From Litchfieldella rifensis (GTDB lineage: Bacteria; Pseudomonadota; Gammaproteobacteria; Pseudomonadales; Halomonadaceae): a DNA stretch of 64,000 nucleotides. The position numbers and the translations under genes were made by a program. The first letter of the stretch is position 1; each line of letters opens with the position of its first letter. The stretch lies in assembly GCF_042646605.1 (NCBI RefSeq), contig NZ_JBHRUG010000019.1:62001-126000 (forward strand). Direction: 5' to 3'. Under the pieces are notes generated by a model, which saw only the letters and a program-made list of their open reading frames with translations, was not told where the DNA came from and did no database searches. Shown piece after piece: positions 63,331 through 64,000 of the stretch.

Positions 63331-64000
63331 TCAGCCCTTGGCGGAGAACCGATAGCCGGTGCCGCGCACCGTCTGGATCAGATGCTGATGGGTGTCGCCC
63401 AACGCCTTGCGCAGGCGACGGATATGCACGTCCACGGTCCGCTCCTCGACATAGACATTACCGCCCCACACTTGATCGAGCAGTTGACTGCGAGTATAGG
63501 CGCGTTCCTGGTGGGTCATGAAGAACTGCAGCAGACGATATTCGGTAGGGCCGATATCCACGGCGCTGCCGTGGGCACTGACGCGATGGCTGGCCGGGTC
63601 CAGTATCAGGCCCTCGACCTCCACGGCTTCCTCGACCCCCTTGGGGGTGGTGCGCCGCAGCACCGCCTTGAGACGTGCCACCAGCTCGCGCGGCGAGAAG
63701 GGTTTGGTGATGTAGTCGTCGGCCCCCGCTTCGAGCCCCAGGATCTTGTTGTCCTCTTCGCTCTTGGCGGTGAGCAGGATGATGGGCAGCTCGGCGGTGG
63801 TCTCCTCACGCTTGAGGCGCCGCGCCAGTTCGATGCCGCTGGTGCCGGGCATCATCCAGTCGAGCAGCAGCAGGTCGGGTTGGTGATCGACCACCATGGC
63901 ATGCGCTGTCTGGGCGCTGTCGGCTTCCAGTACCCGGTAGTCGGCCATTTCCAGGGCCACGGCAATCATCTCGCGGATCGAGGCTTCGTCATCGACGATC
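63331..64000 (-). CDS. phoB: phosphate regulon response regulator PhoB (N-terminus beyond window)
   Basis: An OmpR-type response regulator cut at the window edge; the visible part starts IVDDEASIREM, so only a few N-terminal residues are missing. The receiver has acidic DDE and the phosphoacceptor in LLLLDWMMPGTSG, with LTAKSEEDN and YITKPFSPREL. The winged-helix effector has GPTEYRLLQFFMTHQERAYTRSQLLDQVWGGNVYVEERTVDVHIRRLRKAL. Its expected target is the Pho box at 56086-56103. Confidence 0.96.
   Translation of the reverse strand, partial: IVDDEASIREMIAVALEMADYRVLEADSAQTAHAMVVDHQPDLLLLDWMMPGTSGIELARRLKREETTAELPIILLTAKSEEDNKILGLEAGADDYITKPFSPRELVARLKAVLRRTTPKGVEEAVEVEGLILDPASHRVSAHGSAVDIGPTEYRLLQFFMTHQERAYTRSQLLDQVWGGNVYVEERTVDVHIRRLRKALGDTHQHLIQTVRGTGYRFSAKG

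Overview
The window is a GC-rich gammaproteobacterial chromosome segment centred on the replication origin. Protein content, gene order and base composition fit a Halomonadaceae member (Halomonas or a close relative). The family call is an inference from protein resemblance and context; the origin itself can be read directly from the sequence. No rRNA, tRNA or CRISPR array was seen.

Layout. 80-1721 is an IS1182-type insertion sequence with a frameshifted transposase, inserted next to the 3' end of gyrB. 1801-8075 is the leftward dnaA-dnaN-recF-gyrB block, with three perfect parS sites (1751, 4265, 4895), two of them inside recF. 8076-8643 is oriC. 8644-12433 is the rightward rpmH-rnpA-yidC-mnmE block. 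12441-23643 is mostly leftward: rlmJ, an OmpA-type lipoprotein, hemW-rdgB, an APH-like/P-loop fusion, hemL, thiE-thiD-hemJ and a ClC channel, with a rightward CsgD-type regulator inside it. 23781-27753 holds argC, erpA and a polar amino-acid ABC transporter. 27820-28297 is a second AT-rich, DnaA-box-bearing region in front of mnmG-rsmG-parA-parB. 32738-39998 is the atpIBEFHAGDC operon. 40121-47741 holds mgtE, uppP, apbE, glmU, glmS and a DUF72 gene. 48085-53272 holds an NSS transporter, a small conserved-looking ORF, hexR and uvrD. 53420-64000 holds a TakP-like TRAP binding protein, a YciA-type thioesterase, the phosphate system pstS / Pho box / pstC-pstA-pstB-phoU, cysZ, and phoR-phoB (phoB cut by the window edge).

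How it works together. The left half is the initiation and segregation centre: DnaA, the clamp, RecF, gyrase, ParA, ParB and parS. Several translation and RNA-modification genes and the ATP synthase lie close by, where origin-proximal dosage is high. The right half supplies cell-wall precursors (GlmU, GlmS, UppP) and a phosphate-starvation regulon with its own PhoB site.

The content is largely housekeeping, and I did not find a convincing new defence or mobile system. The most interesting signals are non-coding. The exact 9-mer TTATCCACA occurs 11 times where about 0.2-0.5 would be expected, nearly all between 8 and 30 kb. There is a three-box array between hemL and thiE, a second origin-like region upstream of mnmG, parS sites embedded in recF codons, and two unusual tandem-repeat arrays (atpG-atpD and hexR-uvrD).
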